This document shows, in pieces, positions 9,358 to 19,414 of a stretch of 64,000 bases of DNA. Source of the DNA: Microbispora amethystogenes. GTDB lineage: Bacteria > Actinomycetota > Actinomycetes > Streptosporangiales > Streptosporangiaceae. Below the pieces are notes generated by a model, which saw only the letters and a list, made by a program, of their open reading frames with translations, had not been told where the DNA came from and ran no database searches. The stretch covers positions 124,001-188,000 of the forward strand of contig NZ_BOOB01000014.1 in the NCBI RefSeq assembly GCF_016863015.1, written 5' to 3'. The position numbers were made by a program, and so were the translations under genes. The first letter of the stretch is position 1. The number at the start of each line of letters is the position of its first letter.

Positions 9358-11882
9358 TGCGGCTCTTCGCCGCCCGTGTCACCGGTCGTGGCCATGCCGC
9401 CGTCGGTGGCGGCGGTCTCCTCGTCGTCGCCGCCCGCGCCGAGCGCGCCGCCGATCGCCGCGATGGCGTGCACGAGGCGCACCCCCGAGCCGTCGCGGCG
9501 GCCGATCTCCTCCGGCAGCGGCACCGGCCTGCCGTTCGACGAGACCGCCTTCACCGGCGCGGGCCCGGCGTAGGCGAGTAGCAGCACGTCCTCGCCCTTG
9601 AGGAAGCGCTGGGCGCGCACGCCGCCGGTCGCCCGGCCCTTCGGGGGGAAGTCGGCGTAGTCGGAGACCTTGCCCGCGCCCATCTGGGTGCCGGGCAGGG
9701 CCGTGGAGGAGCCGGCGATCGTCACGACGCGGGCCTCCAGGGCGGGATCGACGGCGCCGAAGAAGACCACCCGGGCATCGCCCTCCAGGCGCACGCCGGC
9801 CATGCCTCCGGCGGGACGGCCCTGGGGCCGTACGACGGAGGCGGAGAAGCGCAGCATCTGGGCGTCCGAGGTGATGAAGACCAGGTCGTGATCGGCCGAG
9901 GTGAGCTCCACCGCGCCCACCACCACGTCACCGTCCCGCAGCCCGATCACCTCGAACTCGTCGCGGTTGACCGGGTATTCGGGCACCACCCGCTTGACCA
10001 CGCCCTGGCTGGTGCCGAGCGCGAGGCCCGGCCCGTCGGGGTCGAGTGAGCCGAGCCCGACGACCTTCTCGTCCGGTTCGAGCGAGACGTACTCCGACAC
10101 CGGATGCCCGCCGGCCAGGGAGGGCGGGTTGGCCGAGGGCGGCAGGGCGGGCAGGTCGAGCACCGAGACGCGGATGACGCGGCCCTTCGAGGTGACCACG
10201 CCGACCTCGCCGCGCACGGTCGCGCGGACCACCGACACCAGCACGTCGTGCGCCGCCCGCTCGCCCTCACCGGAGATCGGCGAGGCGTCGGTCGTACGCG
10301 CGAGCAGGCCGGTGGACGACAGCATGACCAGGCAGGGGTCGTCGGGCACCTCCAGCGGCACGACGGCGGCCCTGGCGGCGTCCGACGACTCCAGCAGGAC
10401 GGTGCGGCGCGGCGTGCCGTACGTCTTGGCGACCTCGGCCAGCTCGGCCGACACGACCCGGCGCAGCCGGTCCTCCGAGCCGAGGATCTCGTTCAGCTCG
10501 GCGATGTCGGCCTGGAGCTGCTCCTTCTCCCGGTCGAGCTCCAGCTTGTCGTAGCGGGTGAGGCGCCGCAGCGGGGTGTCGAGGATGTAGTTGGCCTGGA
10601 TCTCGCTCAGCGCGAAGGTCTCCATGAGCCGGGCCCGGGCCTGCGCGGAGTCGTCCGACCCGCGGATCACCTGGATGACCTGGTCGATGTTGAGCAGCGC
10701 GACGATGAGGCCGTCGACCAGGTGGAGCCGTTCCTCGCGCCTGCGCAGCCGGTACGCCGAGCGCCTGCGCACCACGTCGAGCCGGTGGGCCACGTAGACC
10801 GAGAGCAGCTCGCGCAGGCCCAGCGTGCGCGGCTGGCCGTCGACCAGCGCGACGTTGTTGATGCCGAAGGTCTCCTCCATCGGCGTGAGCCGGTAGAGCT
10901 CCTCCAGCACGGCCTCGGGGTTGAAGCCGTTCTTGATCTCGATGACCAGGCGGAGGCCCTTGTGCCGGTCGGTCAGGTCCTTGAGGTCGGAGATGCCGGT
11001 GAGCCTCTTGGAGGTCACCAGCTCCTTGATCTTCGTCACGACCCGTTCGGGGCCGACGTTGAACGGCAGTTCGGTGACGACGATGCCCTTGCGCCTCGGG
11101 GTGACCTGCTCGACCGTCGCCTTCGCCCGCATCTTGAACGTGCCGCGCCCGGTCTCGTACGCGTCCCTGACGCCGCTCAGGCCGATGATCATGCCGCCGG
11201 TCGGCAGGTCGGGGCCGGGCACGAAGCGCATGAGCTCGTCGAGCGTCGCTTCCGGCTTCCTGATGAGGTGCCGGGCCGCCGCGACGACCTCCCCGAGGTT
11301 GTGCGGGGCCATGTTGGTGGCCATGCCGACCGCGATGCCGGAGGCGCCGTTCACGAGCAGGTTGGGGAAGGCCGACGGCACGACCGTCGGCTCGGTCTCC
11401 TGACCGTCGTAGTTGGGCTTGAAGTCGACGGTCTCCTCGTCGATCGACTGCACCATCAGCATCGCCGCCGGGGCGAGCCGCGCCTCGGTGTACCGCATCG
11501 CCGCGGGGGAGTCGTCGGGGGAGCCGAAGTTGCCGTGCCCGTCCACCAGCGGCAGGCGCATCGAGAACGGCTGCGCCAGCCGGACGAGCGCGTCGTAGAT
11601 GGCGGTGTCGCCGTGCGGGTGGAGCTTGCCCATCACGTCGCCGACCACGCGGGAGGACTTGACGTGCCCGCGGTCGGGGCGCAAGCCCATCTCGCTCATG
11701 GAGTAGAGGATGCGCCGCTGGACGGGCTTGAGTCCGTCGCGCGCGTCGGGCAGCGCGCGCTGGTAGATCACCGAGTAGGCGTACTCAAGGTAGCTCGCCC
11801 GCATCTCGGCGGAGACGTCGATGTCGACGATCCGCTCCTCGAAGTCCTCGTCCGGCGGAGGTGTCGTCGTGCGTCGGGCCAT
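9351..11882 (-). CDS. parC: DNA topoisomerase IV subunit A (ParC)
   Basis: An 843-residue type IIA topoisomerase breakage-reunion subunit, partner of ParE. The N-terminal winged-helix region has [32 protein letters not shown] and the catalytic tyrosine in [10 protein letters not shown]. The C-terminal DNA-wrapping beta-pinwheel spans about 520-810. I chose the ATG at 11882 ([14 protein letters not shown]); the frame opens further upstream, but those 27 residues are not family-like. The C-terminus is acidic and Gly/Thr-rich. A nested inverted repeat lies 69-104 bases upstream of this start. Confidence 0.93.
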   Translation of the reverse strand: MARRTTTPPPDEDFEERIVDIDVSAEMRASYLEYAYSVIYQRALPDARDGLKPVQRRILYSMSEMGLRPDRGHVKSSRVVGDVMGKLHPHGDTAIYDALVRLAQPFSMRLPLVDGHGNFGSPDDSPAAMRYTEARLAPAAMLMVQSIDEETVDFKPNYDGQETEPTVVPSAFPNLLVNGASGIAVGMATNMAPHNLGEVVAAARHLIRKPEATLDELMRFVPGPDLPTGGMIIGLSGVRDAYETGRGTFKMRAKATVEQVTPRRKGIVVTELPFNVGPERVVTKIKELVTSKRLTGISDLKDLTDRHKGLRLVIEIKNGFNPEAVLEELYRLTPMEETFGINNVALVDGQPRTLGLRELLSVYVAHRLDVVRRRSAYRLRRREERLHLVDGLIVALLNIDQVIQVIRGSDDSAQARARLMETFALSEIQANYILDTPLRRLTRYDKLELDREKEQLQADIAELNEILGSEDRLRRVVSAELAEVAKTYGTPRRTVLLESSDAARAAVVPLEVPDDPCLVMLSSTGLLARTTDASPISGEGERAAHDVLVSVVRATVRGEVGVVTSKGRVIRVSVLDLPALPPSANPPSLAGGHPVSEYVSLEPDEKVVGLGSLDPDGPGLALGTSQGVVKRVVPEYPVNRDEFEVIGLRDGDVVVGAVELTSADHDLVFITSDAQMLRFSASVVRPQGRPAGGMAGVRLEGDARVVFFGAVDPALEARVVTIAGSSTALPGTQMGAGKVSDYADFPPKGRATGGVRAQRFLKGEDVLLLAYAGPAPVKAVSSNGRPVPLPEEIGRRDGSGVRLVHAIAAIGGALGAGGDDEETAATDGGMATTGDTGGEEPQM

Positions 11883-11950
11883 GTGGATTCCTGCGTGTCG
11901 AGGAGCCGGGCCCCGGCCGTCGGGACCGGGGAGGGGCGAACGTCGGGCGT

Positions 11951-11986
11951 GAACATCGAACATTCTGCCGAGAGTTCGCCATGTTC
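11951..11986. promoter_or_regulatory. nested inverted repeat upstream of parC
   Basis: GAACATCGAAC (11951-11961) is mirrored by GTTCGCCATGTTC (11974-11986) with two extra bases in the second arm and 12 bases between. The arms resemble a LexA half-site (CGAAC/GTTCG), but the gap is wrong for a LexA box. It may be an operator or a leader hairpin. Confidence 0.35.
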
Positions 11987-12119
11987 GCGACTCACCACCC
12001 TACTGCCGGGCCCGTGCCCTCCGTTCCGGCTTCGCCGGTGCGCGCGGGCGTACGGCCGCCGCCGTGTGCCGGTTTCCCTGATCACAGGGGTGGCCGGGCA
12101 TGGGATCGGGGACGCGGCG

Positions 12120-12704
12120 TCAGGTGCGGGGACCGGCGCCGGGCCAGGGGCCGGGCGTCTCGCCCTCGTCCTCGTCGCCCGGCGCGTTCAGCTTCTCGTC
12201 GTAGACGCGGAACCCCCGGGCCCGGTAGTTGGCGAGCGCCGCCGGGCCGTCGAGGGAGCAGGTGTGCACCCAGACCCGCCGGGCGGGCTCCAGGCCGGGC
12301 CACCGGCTCGCGATGTCCCAGGCGCGTGCCGCCGCCTCGCCGAGCAGCCATCCGCCGAGCCCCTGCCCGATCGCGTACGGCAGCAGCCCGAAGCTGGTGA
12401 TCTCGACGGCGCCGTCGCGTGCGACGAGTTCGGCGTATCCGGCGGGAGTGCCGCGCGTCCAGGCCACCCAGGTCTCGACCCCCGGCCGGTCGAGCCAGTC
12501 CTTCCACTGCTTCCAGGTCCACGGCAGCCGGTTGGTCCACTGCCAGTCGCCGCCGACCGCCGTGTAGAGGAACCGGCCGAACTCGGGGCTGGGCACCTCC
12601 GCCCGGACGATCTCGGCGGGGAGCGCGGGCTTCCGGCCGGGGCGCAGGTCGGAGGGGCTGGTCTGTTCGAGGTACCACGTGGTGACGTCCATAACGGGGC
12701 TCAT
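12120..12704 (-). CDS. GNAT-family N-acetyltransferase
   Basis: A 194-residue GNAT acetyltransferase that would transfer an acetyl group from acetyl-CoA to an unknown acceptor. The acetyl-CoA-binding loop is IGQGLGGWLLGEAA (about residue 114), preceded by the strand ITSFGLLP and followed by WVHTCSLDGPAALANYRARGF. This resembles a subgroup of small-molecule acetyltransferases. The ATG at 12704 (MSPVMDVTTWYLEQ) is favoured over the one at 12692, but either is possible. It is divergent from recQ with 73 bases between starts, and its last 17 residues are acidic and Pro/Gly-rich. Confidence 0.85.
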   Translation of the reverse strand: MSPVMDVTTWYLEQTSPSDLRPGRKPALPAEIVRAEVPSPEFGRFLYTAVGGDWQWTNRLPWTWKQWKDWLDRPGVETWVAWTRGTPAGYAELVARDGAVEITSFGLLPYAIGQGLGGWLLGEAAARAWDIASRWPGLEPARRVWVHTCSLDGPAALANYRARGFRVYDEKLNAPGDEDEGETPGPWPGAGPRT

Positions 12705-12777
12705 CCAACCACGGCGCCCGCCGGCCACTTCGTGCTCGGGGCCGAAACGGTCGGCCGGACCTGGTACCAATGGGCGG

Positions 12778-14889
12778 GTGAGCGAAGAAGAGGTGACGCT
12801 GCGGGAAGAGGCGGAGGCCCGGCTGCGGGCGCTCGCCGGAGACCACGCGCGGCTGCGCGACGACCAGTGGGCCGCAATCAAGGCCCTGGTCATGGACCGC
12901 AGGCGCGCGCTGGTGGTGCAGCGCACCGGCTGGGGCAAGTCGGCCGTCTACTTCATCGCGACCGCGCTCCTGCGCGAGCTCGGCGAGGGGCCCACGGTCA
13001 TCGTCTCCCCGCTGCTGGCGCTGATGCGCAACCAGATCGACGCCGCGGAGCGGGCCGGCATCCACGCGGAGACGATCAACTCGGCCAACCCCGAGGACTG
13101 GGAGAAGGTCTACGGCCAGGTCGCCGAGGGCATGGTCGACGTGCTGCTGGTGAGCCCCGAGAGGCTGAACAACCCCGACTTCCGCGACCAGGTGCTGCCC
13201 GAGCTGGCCGCGAGCGCCGGGCTCCTGGTGATCGACGAGGCCCACTGCATCTCCGACTGGGGGCACGACTTCCGGCCCGACTACCGCAGGCTCCGCACCC
13301 TGCTGGCCGAGCTGCCGCCGGGCATCCCCGTGCTCGCCACCACCGCCACCGCGAACGCCCGGGTCACCCGCGACGTCGCCGAGCAGCTCGCCGTCACCCA
13401 GGAGTGGGACGAACTGCCCGGCGGCGAGGTGTTCGTCCTGCGCGGCCCGCTGGAGCGCGAGAGCCTCCACCTGAGCGTCGTACGGCTGGGCGGGGCCGGC
13501 CAGCGGCTCGCCTGGCTGGCCAGGACGCTCCACGACCTGCCGGGCTCCGGCATCGTCTACACGCTGACCGTCGCCGCGGCCCAGGAGATCGCCGCGTACC
13601 TGCGCGAGCAGGGCCACCCGGTCACCGCGTACACCGGGCAGACCGAGGCGGCGGACCGGCTGGCGGCGGAGGCCGACCTGCTCGGCAACCGGGTCAAGGC
13701 GCTGGTGGCGACCTCGGCGCTGGGGATGGGCTTCGACAAGCCCGATCTCGGCTTCGTCGTCCACGTGGGCGCTCCGGCCTCGCCCGTGGCGTACTACCAG
13801 CAGGTGGGCCGGGCCGGCCGCGGCGTCGAGCGGGCCGAGGTCATCCTGCTGCCCGGCCCGGAGGACAAGGAGATCTGGGCCTACTTCGCCTCGCTCGCCT
13901 TCCCCCCGGAGGGGGTGGTGAGGGCGACGCTGGAGGCGCTTTCGCAGGAGGGCGTGCTGTCCACTCCCGCGCTGGAGACGAGGGTCGACCTCAGCCGGAG
14001 CCGCCTGGAGATGATGCTCAAGGTGCTCGACGTGGACGGCGCCGTCCGCCGGGTCAAGGGCGGCTGGGAGGCCACCGGCGAGCCGTGGAGCTACGACACC
14101 GAGCGCTACGCCAGGGTGGCCGCCGAGCGCCGGGCCGAGCAGGAGGCGATGCTCGGCTACATCACGACGACCGAGTGCCGGGAGCGCTACCTGCGCCGCC
14201 ATCTCGACGACGAGACGGCCGAGCCCTGCGGCCGGTGCGACAACTGCACCGGCGCCCACCGGTCCGCCGAGGTGCCGGAGGAGGCCGTACAGGCCGCCCG
14301 GCAGCGGCTGGCACGGCCCGGCGTGGAGATCGAGCCGCGCCGCCAGTGGCCCACCGGCCTGCCCGACCTGAAGGGGCGGATCAAGCCGGAGCTGTGCGCG
14401 GAGCCGGGCCGCGCGCTCGGCCGCCTCACCGACATCGGCTGGGGCACCCGGCTGCGGGAACTGTTCGCCGCGGGTGACGGGCCGGTCCCCGACGACGTGT
14501 TCGCCGCGGTCGTCGAGGTGCTGAAGTCGTGGGAGTGGGCGCGACGCCCGGTCGGCGTCGTCGCGGTGCCCTCGGGGTCGCGGCCGGTGCTGGTCGGGTC
14601 GCTCGCCGAACGGCTGGCCCAGGTGGGCCGCCTGGAGCATCTCGGCGCGCTCGGCTACCGCGACGGATCACCGGCGGCCAGGCACAACAGCGCCCAGCGG
14701 GTGGCGGCCATCCGGGGGACGCTCGCGATGCCGCGTGAGCTCGCCGCGCGGATCGCCGCCCTCGACGGACCGGTGCTGGTGGTGGACGACCGCGTCGACA
14801 CCGGCTGGACGATGGCGCTCGCCGCCGCCCAGATCCGCCACGCGGGCGCCCCCGCCGCGCTTCCCCTCGCCCTCGCCGTCACGAACTAG
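12778..14889 (+). CDS. recQ: RecQ-family DNA helicase with PRTase-like C-terminus
   Basis: A 703-residue superfamily 2 helicase. Walker A is RTGWGKSAVYF (about 45), the DEAH box is IDEAHCISDWGHDFRPDYR (about 156), and TTATANARVTRDV is motif III-like. The second RecA domain includes TSALGMGFDKPDLGFV and QQVGRAGRG. A RecQ zinc-binding region has CRERYLRRHL and CGRCDNC. The last 100 residues include VVAVPSGSRPVLVGSLAERL and GPVLVVDDRVDTGWTMALAA. The latter resembles the PRPP-binding loop of phosphoribosyltransferases and replaces the usual HRDC domain. The GTG start at 12778 gives MSEEEVTLREEAEARLRAL. Confidence 0.9.
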   Translation: MSEEEVTLREEAEARLRALAGDHARLRDDQWAAIKALVMDRRRALVVQRTGWGKSAVYFIATALLRELGEGPTVIVSPLLALMRNQIDAAERAGIHAETINSANPEDWEKVYGQVAEGMVDVLLVSPERLNNPDFRDQVLPELAASAGLLVIDEAHCISDWGHDFRPDYRRLRTLLAELPPGIPVLATTATANARVTRDVAEQLAVTQEWDELPGGEVFVLRGPLERESLHLSVVRLGGAGQRLAWLARTLHDLPGSGIVYTLTVAAAQEIAAYLREQGHPVTAYTGQTEAADRLAAEADLLGNRVKALVATSALGMGFDKPDLGFVVHVGAPASPVAYYQQVGRAGRGVERAEVILLPGPEDKEIWAYFASLAFPPEGVVRATLEALSQEGVLSTPALETRVDLSRSRLEMMLKVLDVDGAVRRVKGGWEATGEPWSYDTERYARVAAERRAEQEAMLGYITTTECRERYLRRHLDDETAEPCGRCDNCTGAHRSAEVPEEAVQAARQRLARPGVEIEPRRQWPTGLPDLKGRIKPELCAEPGRALGRLTDIGWGTRLRELFAAGDGPVPDDVFAAVVEVLKSWEWARRPVGVVAVPSGSRPVLVGSLAERLAQVGRLEHLGALGYRDGSPAARHNSAQRVAAIRGTLAMPRELAARIAALDGPVLVVDDRVDTGWTMALAAAQIRHAGAPAALPLALAVTN

Positions 14890-14928
14890 TTCCGGGGCGC
14901 GTGGGAGGGCGCGCCGGGTCCGCTTCGG

Positions 14929-15822
14929 CTAGAGGCGGGGGCGGGCGCCGAGGTTGGAGATGCACCGGGCGGCGAGGGCGTTGCCCGCGGCCAGGGCCTC
15001 CGCGGCCGGCTTGCCGTCCAGCCAGACCGGCAGGAAACCGGCGGCGAAGGCGTCGCCGGCGCCGGTTCCGTCCACCACCCGGTCGACGACCTCGGCCGAC
15101 GCTCTGACCGGCTCGGGGCGGGTGTTGGAGTACCAGAGCGAGCCCTCGACGTTGATTTTGATCACGACCTGGGGGAACCAGGCGGTCAGCACCTTCGCCG
15201 CCGAGGCGGGGTCGTCCCTGCCGGTGAGCACCTTGGCCTGGTCGCCGTTGGCGAACAGCAGCTTCGCGCCGTCGGTCCACTCCAGGAACGGCTCCGCGCC
15301 GGTCCGCTCCAGCGGGGCGGAGGAGGCGCAGTCGACGGAGATCGACATGCCCGCCCGGCGGGCCATGTCGAGAGCGGCGAGACCGGCGTCCCGCGACCCC
15401 TCGTTGATCAGCGTGTAGCCGGACACGTGCAGGTGGCCGCCGGAGGTGAACAGGTCGCGCGGCAGGTCCTCGGGGGACAGCGCGGCGTTGGCGCCCGGGT
15501 CGGAGAGCATGGTCCGCTCGCCCTTGTGCGTGACGAGGACGACGCAGGTGCCGGTCGGCCGTTCGGGGTCCATCACGAGCCGGGCGTCCACGCCGTAGCC
15601 CATGAGCTCCATGTCCCGGTTGCGGCCGGTGATGTCGGCGCCGCGGCGGCCGATGAAGGCCACCTCGGAGCCCTCCACGGCCAGCCAGGAGGCGATGTTG
15701 GCGCCGGATCCGCCGCCGTGCATGGTCACGACGGCTGGGGTGTCGCTCGCCCTCGCGAGAGGGAACTTCGCGCGTGCGACCGCGTCCGTCATGAGATCGC
15801 CCACCACGACGACCCGCGTCAT
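14929..15822 (-). CDS. PfkB/ribokinase-family sugar kinase
   Basis: A 297-residue ATP-dependent kinase of the ribokinase family. The N-terminal signature is VVVGDLMTDAVA with HGGGSGANIASWLA (about 35-50). The ATP/anion-hole motif DGTGAGDAFAAGFL near residue 253 holds the catalytic Asp. The substrate may be a sugar or nucleoside; the sequence does not decide. AGGTGG lies upstream of the ATG at 15822. It is convergent with recQ and divergent from the GNAT/acyl-CoA synthetase gene, with a 279-bp spacer between. Confidence 0.88.
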   Translation of the reverse strand: MTRVVVVGDLMTDAVARAKFPLARASDTPAVVTMHGGGSGANIASWLAVEGSEVAFIGRRGADITGRNRDMELMGYGVDARLVMDPERPTGTCVVLVTHKGERTMLSDPGANAALSPEDLPRDLFTSGGHLHVSGYTLINEGSRDAGLAALDMARRAGMSISVDCASSAPLERTGAEPFLEWTDGAKLLFANGDQAKVLTGRDDPASAAKVLTAWFPQVVIKINVEGSLWYSNTRPEPVRASAEVVDRVVDGTGAGDAFAAGFLPVWLDGKPAAEALAAGNALAARCISNLGARPRL

Positions 15823-16101
15823 GCTGTCACCACCTTGCCGACTGGCTAATGGAGGCGAGCCAGGCCCGAGGAGGGGCGGCGTCCGCTCCGTGCTGTAGAG
15901 GCTGACGCCCAGAAACCTAACAGCTTCCAGGGGCGCCGTGGGTGGAGAGCGGACAGACGGGAACAGTCGATGCACAAGCGTTGTCCAACTCGTCCCCCCA
16001 CGGTTGGTAGATCCCTTATAAGTGCTCTCGCGCGGGTATCCCGATAAGTAAGTAGAAATCCCCCAATTGCCGCCAAGCCGGGCACGGATAATCTCGGGTG
16101 C

Positions 16102-18753
16102 GTGCACCCTCAGTACCCCGCCCACTGGGAGGCGGACGTCGTGCTGTCCGACGGCGGCACCGCCCATGTCCGCCCGATCAGGCCGGACGACGCCGGCATG
16201 CTGCGCTCCTTCTACTCACGCCTGTCGGCGGAGTCCATCTACTTCCGCTACTTCGGCCCGCGCCCCCGGTTGACCGACAAGGACGTCGCATTCTTCACGA
16301 ATGTCGACTACGACAACCGGGTCGCCCTGATAGCCACGATCGGCACGGAGATGGTGGCGGTCGTGCGGTACGACCGCGTGCAGCCGCGCGACCACGCCGA
16401 GGTGGCCTTCCTGGTCGAGGACGCCCACCAGGGCAGGGGAGTGGCCTCGGTGCTGATGGAGCACCTGCGGGCCGCCGCCCGTGAACGCGGGATTAAGACG
16501 TTCATCGCCGACGTGCTGCCCGGCAACCACCGGATGACGGGCCTGTTCCGCCAGGCGGGATACACGGCGCAGAGCCAGTTCGAGGACGGCGTCGTCCGCA
16601 TGACGCTCGACCTGTCGAGCACCGAGACGGCCCTGGAGGTGCGGCTCGCCCGCGAGCACCGCGCCGAGGCGCGCTCGATCGCCCGCCTGCTCACGCCGGA
16701 GTCGGTCGCGGTGATCGGCGCGAGCCGCGAACCGGGCGGCATCGGCCAGGCGGTGCTGCGCAACTTGCTCGCCGCCGACTTCACCGGTCCCGTCTACCCC
16801 GTCCACCGGCAGGTGCGGGCCGTGGCCGGCGTGCCGGCGCACCGCAGCGTGTCGGCGATCGACGGTGAGGTGGACCTCGCCGTGCTGGCGGTGCCCGCCG
16901 AGGGCGTGCTCGAACTGGTCGAGGAGTGCGCGCAGAAGGGCGTGAAGGGCCTGGTCGTCGTCTCCTCCGGGTTCGGCGAGACGGGTCCCGAGGGCCTCGC
17001 CCGCCAGGAGGAACTCGTCCGCATCGCCCGTGCGTACGGCATGCGGGTGGTGGGCCCCAACTGCCTGGGCATCGCCAACACCGACCCCGCCGTACGGCTC
17101 AACGCGACGCTCGCGGCGACCCTGCCGGGCCGGGGGAGGGTCGGCTTCTTCAGCCAGTCGGGCGCGCTCGGCACCGCGCTGCTGCAGCGGGTGGCGCAGC
17201 GCGGCATGGGCATCTCGACGTTCGTCTCGGCCGGCAACCGGGCCGACGTGTCCGGCAACGACCTCCTGCAGTACTGGGAGGAGGACCCGGCGACCGACGT
17301 GATCCTCCTCTACCTGGAGTCCATCGGGAACCCGCGCAAGTTCACCCGGCTGGCCCGGCGGATCTCCCGGTCCAAGCCGATCGTGGTGGTCAGGTCGCGG
17401 GGGGTGCCCGGAGGCCACGCCGCGCCGGTGCTCGCCATGCCCGACACCGCGCTGAGCTCGCTGTTCGCCCAGGCAGGGGTCATCCGGGTGGACGACCTCG
17501 TCCAGCTCTTCGACGTCGCCCAGCTGCTGGCGCACCAGCCCCTGCCCGCCGGTCCGCGGGTGGGCGTCGTCGGCAACTCCGACGCCCTCACGCTGCTGGC
17601 CGAGGAGGCATGCGTGGGGGCGGGCCTGGAGCCCCGCCCGCCGGTGAACCTCGGCGCCCGGGCCGGCGCGGCCGAGTTCGCCGAGGCGCTGAGGAGCGTG
17701 CTGCCCGAGGTGGACGCCGCCGTCGCGATCTACATGCCGCCGATCCCGGGCGACTGCCGCGAGGTCGCCGGGGCGCTGCTCGACGTCGCGCGGGAGTCCG
17801 GCAAACCCGTGCTCGCCACCTTCCAGGGCCGGCTGGGCATGCCGGACGAACTGCGCGTCCCGGGCGCTCCCGGCGACGACTCCCCGGGGCGGGGGTCGAT
17901 CCCGTCGTACCAGGCCCCGGAGGAGGCGGTGCGCGCGCTGGCCCACGTGGTGCGGTACGCCCGCTGGCGCCGGGAGCCGGTCGGCCTGGTGCCGCAGGTG
18001 GACGGGATCGACCCGGCCGCGGCGCGCCGGATCGTCGCCGACGCGCTTGCCGGGGACGCCGGACCCACGGCCGGGGGCGGGGAGGCCGAGCGGGAGATCG
18101 ACGCGACCGCGCTGCTGGCCTGTTACGGCGTCGAGGTGTGGCCGTCGTACGTCGCGGGCGACGCGGAGGAGGCCGTCGCCCTCGCCGAGCGCCTCGGCCC
18201 GCCCGTGGTGGTCAGGTCGGCCGACCCGGAGCACGTCCGCCGCGCGGGCACCGTCCGCGTCGGCCTCACCGACGCCGCCGGGGTCCGGCAGGCGTACGCC
18301 GGTCTGGCCGCGCTGCTCGGCTCCGGCACCCCGCTCGCGGTGCAGCGCATGGCGCCGCAGCCCTCGGTGCCGACCGTCGCCGGGGTGACGCAGGACCGCT
18401 ACTTCGGCGCGGTCGTCACGTTCGGCCTCGGCGAGGTCACCGCCCGGCTGCTCGGCGACCAGGCGCACCGCCTCGCACCCCTCTCGGTCGAGGACGCGGC
18501 GGCGCTGGTGCGGTCGGTGCGCGCCGCGCCGCTGCTGTTCGGCGAGTACGGCTACCAGCCGGTGGCGGTCGAGGCGCTGGAGGACCTGCTGGTGCGGGTG
18601 GGGCTGCTGGCCGACGCGCTGCCGGAGGTCGTGCGGATGGACCTCGACCCGGTGCTGGCGGGCGCGTCCGGCGCGGTGGTGCTGGGCGCCCGCGCCGTCC
18701 TGCGGCCCGTCACCACGCTGCGCCCCGACGCCGGGCCCCGCCGTCTGCGCTGA
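16102..18753 (+). CDS. Pat-type protein acetyltransferase (GNAT fused to acyl-CoA synthetase)
   Basis: An 883-residue fusion. Residues about 18-175 are a GNAT domain (VEDAHQGRGVASVLMEHL). This is followed by an NDP-forming acyl-CoA-synthetase-like module: CoA-binding (SVAVIGASREPGGIGQAVLRNLL, about 200), succinyl-CoA-ligase-like (GFFSQSGALGTALLQ, about 350), and an ATP-grasp part at about 655-870. Relatives acylate lysines on acyl-CoA synthetases; here the GNAT is N-terminal, as in many actinobacteria. The GTG start lies 10 bases after a GATAAT -10-like hexamer (16087-16092), with no ribosome site, suggesting a leaderless message. Confidence 0.88.
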   Translation: MHPQYPAHWEADVVLSDGGTAHVRPIRPDDAGMLRSFYSRLSAESIYFRYFGPRPRLTDKDVAFFTNVDYDNRVALIATIGTEMVAVVRYDRVQPRDHAEVAFLVEDAHQGRGVASVLMEHLRAAARERGIKTFIADVLPGNHRMTGLFRQAGYTAQSQFEDGVVRMTLDLSSTETALEVRLAREHRAEARSIARLLTPESVAVIGASREPGGIGQAVLRNLLAADFTGPVYPVHRQVRAVAGVPAHRSVSAIDGEVDLAVLAVPAEGVLELVEECAQKGVKGLVVVSSGFGETGPEGLARQEELVRIARAYGMRVVGPNCLGIANTDPAVRLNATLAATLPGRGRVGFFSQSGALGTALLQRVAQRGMGISTFVSAGNRADVSGNDLLQYWEEDPATDVILLYLESIGNPRKFTRLARRISRSKPIVVVRSRGVPGGHAAPVLAMPDTALSSLFAQAGVIRVDDLVQLFDVAQLLAHQPLPAGPRVGVVGNSDALTLLAEEACVGAGLEPRPPVNLGARAGAAEFAEALRSVLPEVDAAVAIYMPPIPGDCREVAGALLDVARESGKPVLATFQGRLGMPDELRVPGAPGDDSPGRGSIPSYQAPEEAVRALAHVVRYARWRREPVGLVPQVDGIDPAAARRIVADALAGDAGPTAGGGEAEREIDATALLACYGVEVWPSYVAGDAEEAVALAERLGPPVVVRSADPEHVRRAGTVRVGLTDAAGVRQAYAGLAALLGSGTPLAVQRMAPQPSVPTVAGVTQDRYFGAVVTFGLGEVTARLLGDQAHRLAPLSVEDAAALVRSVRAAPLLFGEYGYQPVAVEALEDLLVRVGLLADALPEVVRMDLDPVLAGASGAVVLGARAVLRPVTTLRPDAGPRRLR

Positions 18754-18824
18754 TCCCGGCACGGGCGGAAAACCCGTCCCGCCGGGGTGTGAAACAGGTG
18801 TCCCTTACAGGGCAGGATGGACCC

Positions 18825-19403
18825 ATGAGGGAAACCCGAGTCTCCGCCGCGGGCTTGCGCGAGGCCATAGATCGCAGCGGCTACTACCCGGATCTGGTGG
18901 CCGACGCCGTCGACTCCGCACTCGGCAGCGAGCAGGTGACGGCGTACGTCGTGCATCACGAGGCGACGTTCGACCCGGCGATGGAGGTGCGCAGGCACGT
19001 CACCGTGCTGGTCCTGTCACCCACCCGGCTGCTGGTCTGCCACACCGACGAGCATCCACCCGCGGAGGGCATGCCCGCCTCGCACGCCTCCACCACCACG
19101 GAGGCGGTGCGGCTCAGCCGCATCCAGTCGGTCGCCGTGACCAGAGTCGTGCCCGACCCCGCGTCGTACGCGCAGGGCACGTCCCCCACGGAGGTCACGC
19201 TGACGATCGGATGGGGCGCGATCTCCCACGTCGACCTCGAACCGGCGACCTGCGGCGACGAGAACTGCGAGGCCGACCACGGCTACACCGGCGCGATCAC
19301 CGCCGACGACCTGTCGCTGCGGGTCAGCGAGGCCGCCGACGGGCCGGAGGCCGTCACCCACGTGCTGGCCTTCGCCAAGGCGTTGTCCGAGGCCACCGTC
19401 TGA
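18825..19403 (+). CDS. DUF5998-family protein
   Basis: A 192-residue soluble protein of the actinobacterial DUF5998 family, function unknown. It starts MRETRVSAAGLREAIDRSGYYPDLVADAV and contains a beta-rich core (HVTVLVLSPTRLLVCHTDEH). A CGDENCEADHGY segment near residue 145 has two cysteines that could bind metal. The C-terminus is helical. It lies just upstream of the phosphatase-like gene on the same strand, separated by a 150-bp spacer with 15-bp repeats. Confidence 0.7.
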   Translation: MRETRVSAAGLREAIDRSGYYPDLVADAVDSALGSEQVTAYVVHHEATFDPAMEVRRHVTVLVLSPTRLLVCHTDEHPPAEGMPASHASTTTEAVRLSRIQSVAVTRVVPDPASYAQGTSPTEVTLTIGWGAISHVDLEPATCGDENCEADHGYTGAITADDLSLRVSEAADGPEAVTHVLAFAKALSEATV

Positions 19404-19414
19404 AAGGACCATAC

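Noticed and set aside
11951-11986. A LexA (SOS) box upstream of parC
   Set aside because: The CGAAC/GTTCG arms are 12 bases apart instead of four, so it does not fit the actinobacterial LexA box.
10104-14477. Long plus-strand open frame across parC and recQ
   Set aside because: Mostly antisense to parC and in the wrong frame of recQ; composition is that of a shadow frame.
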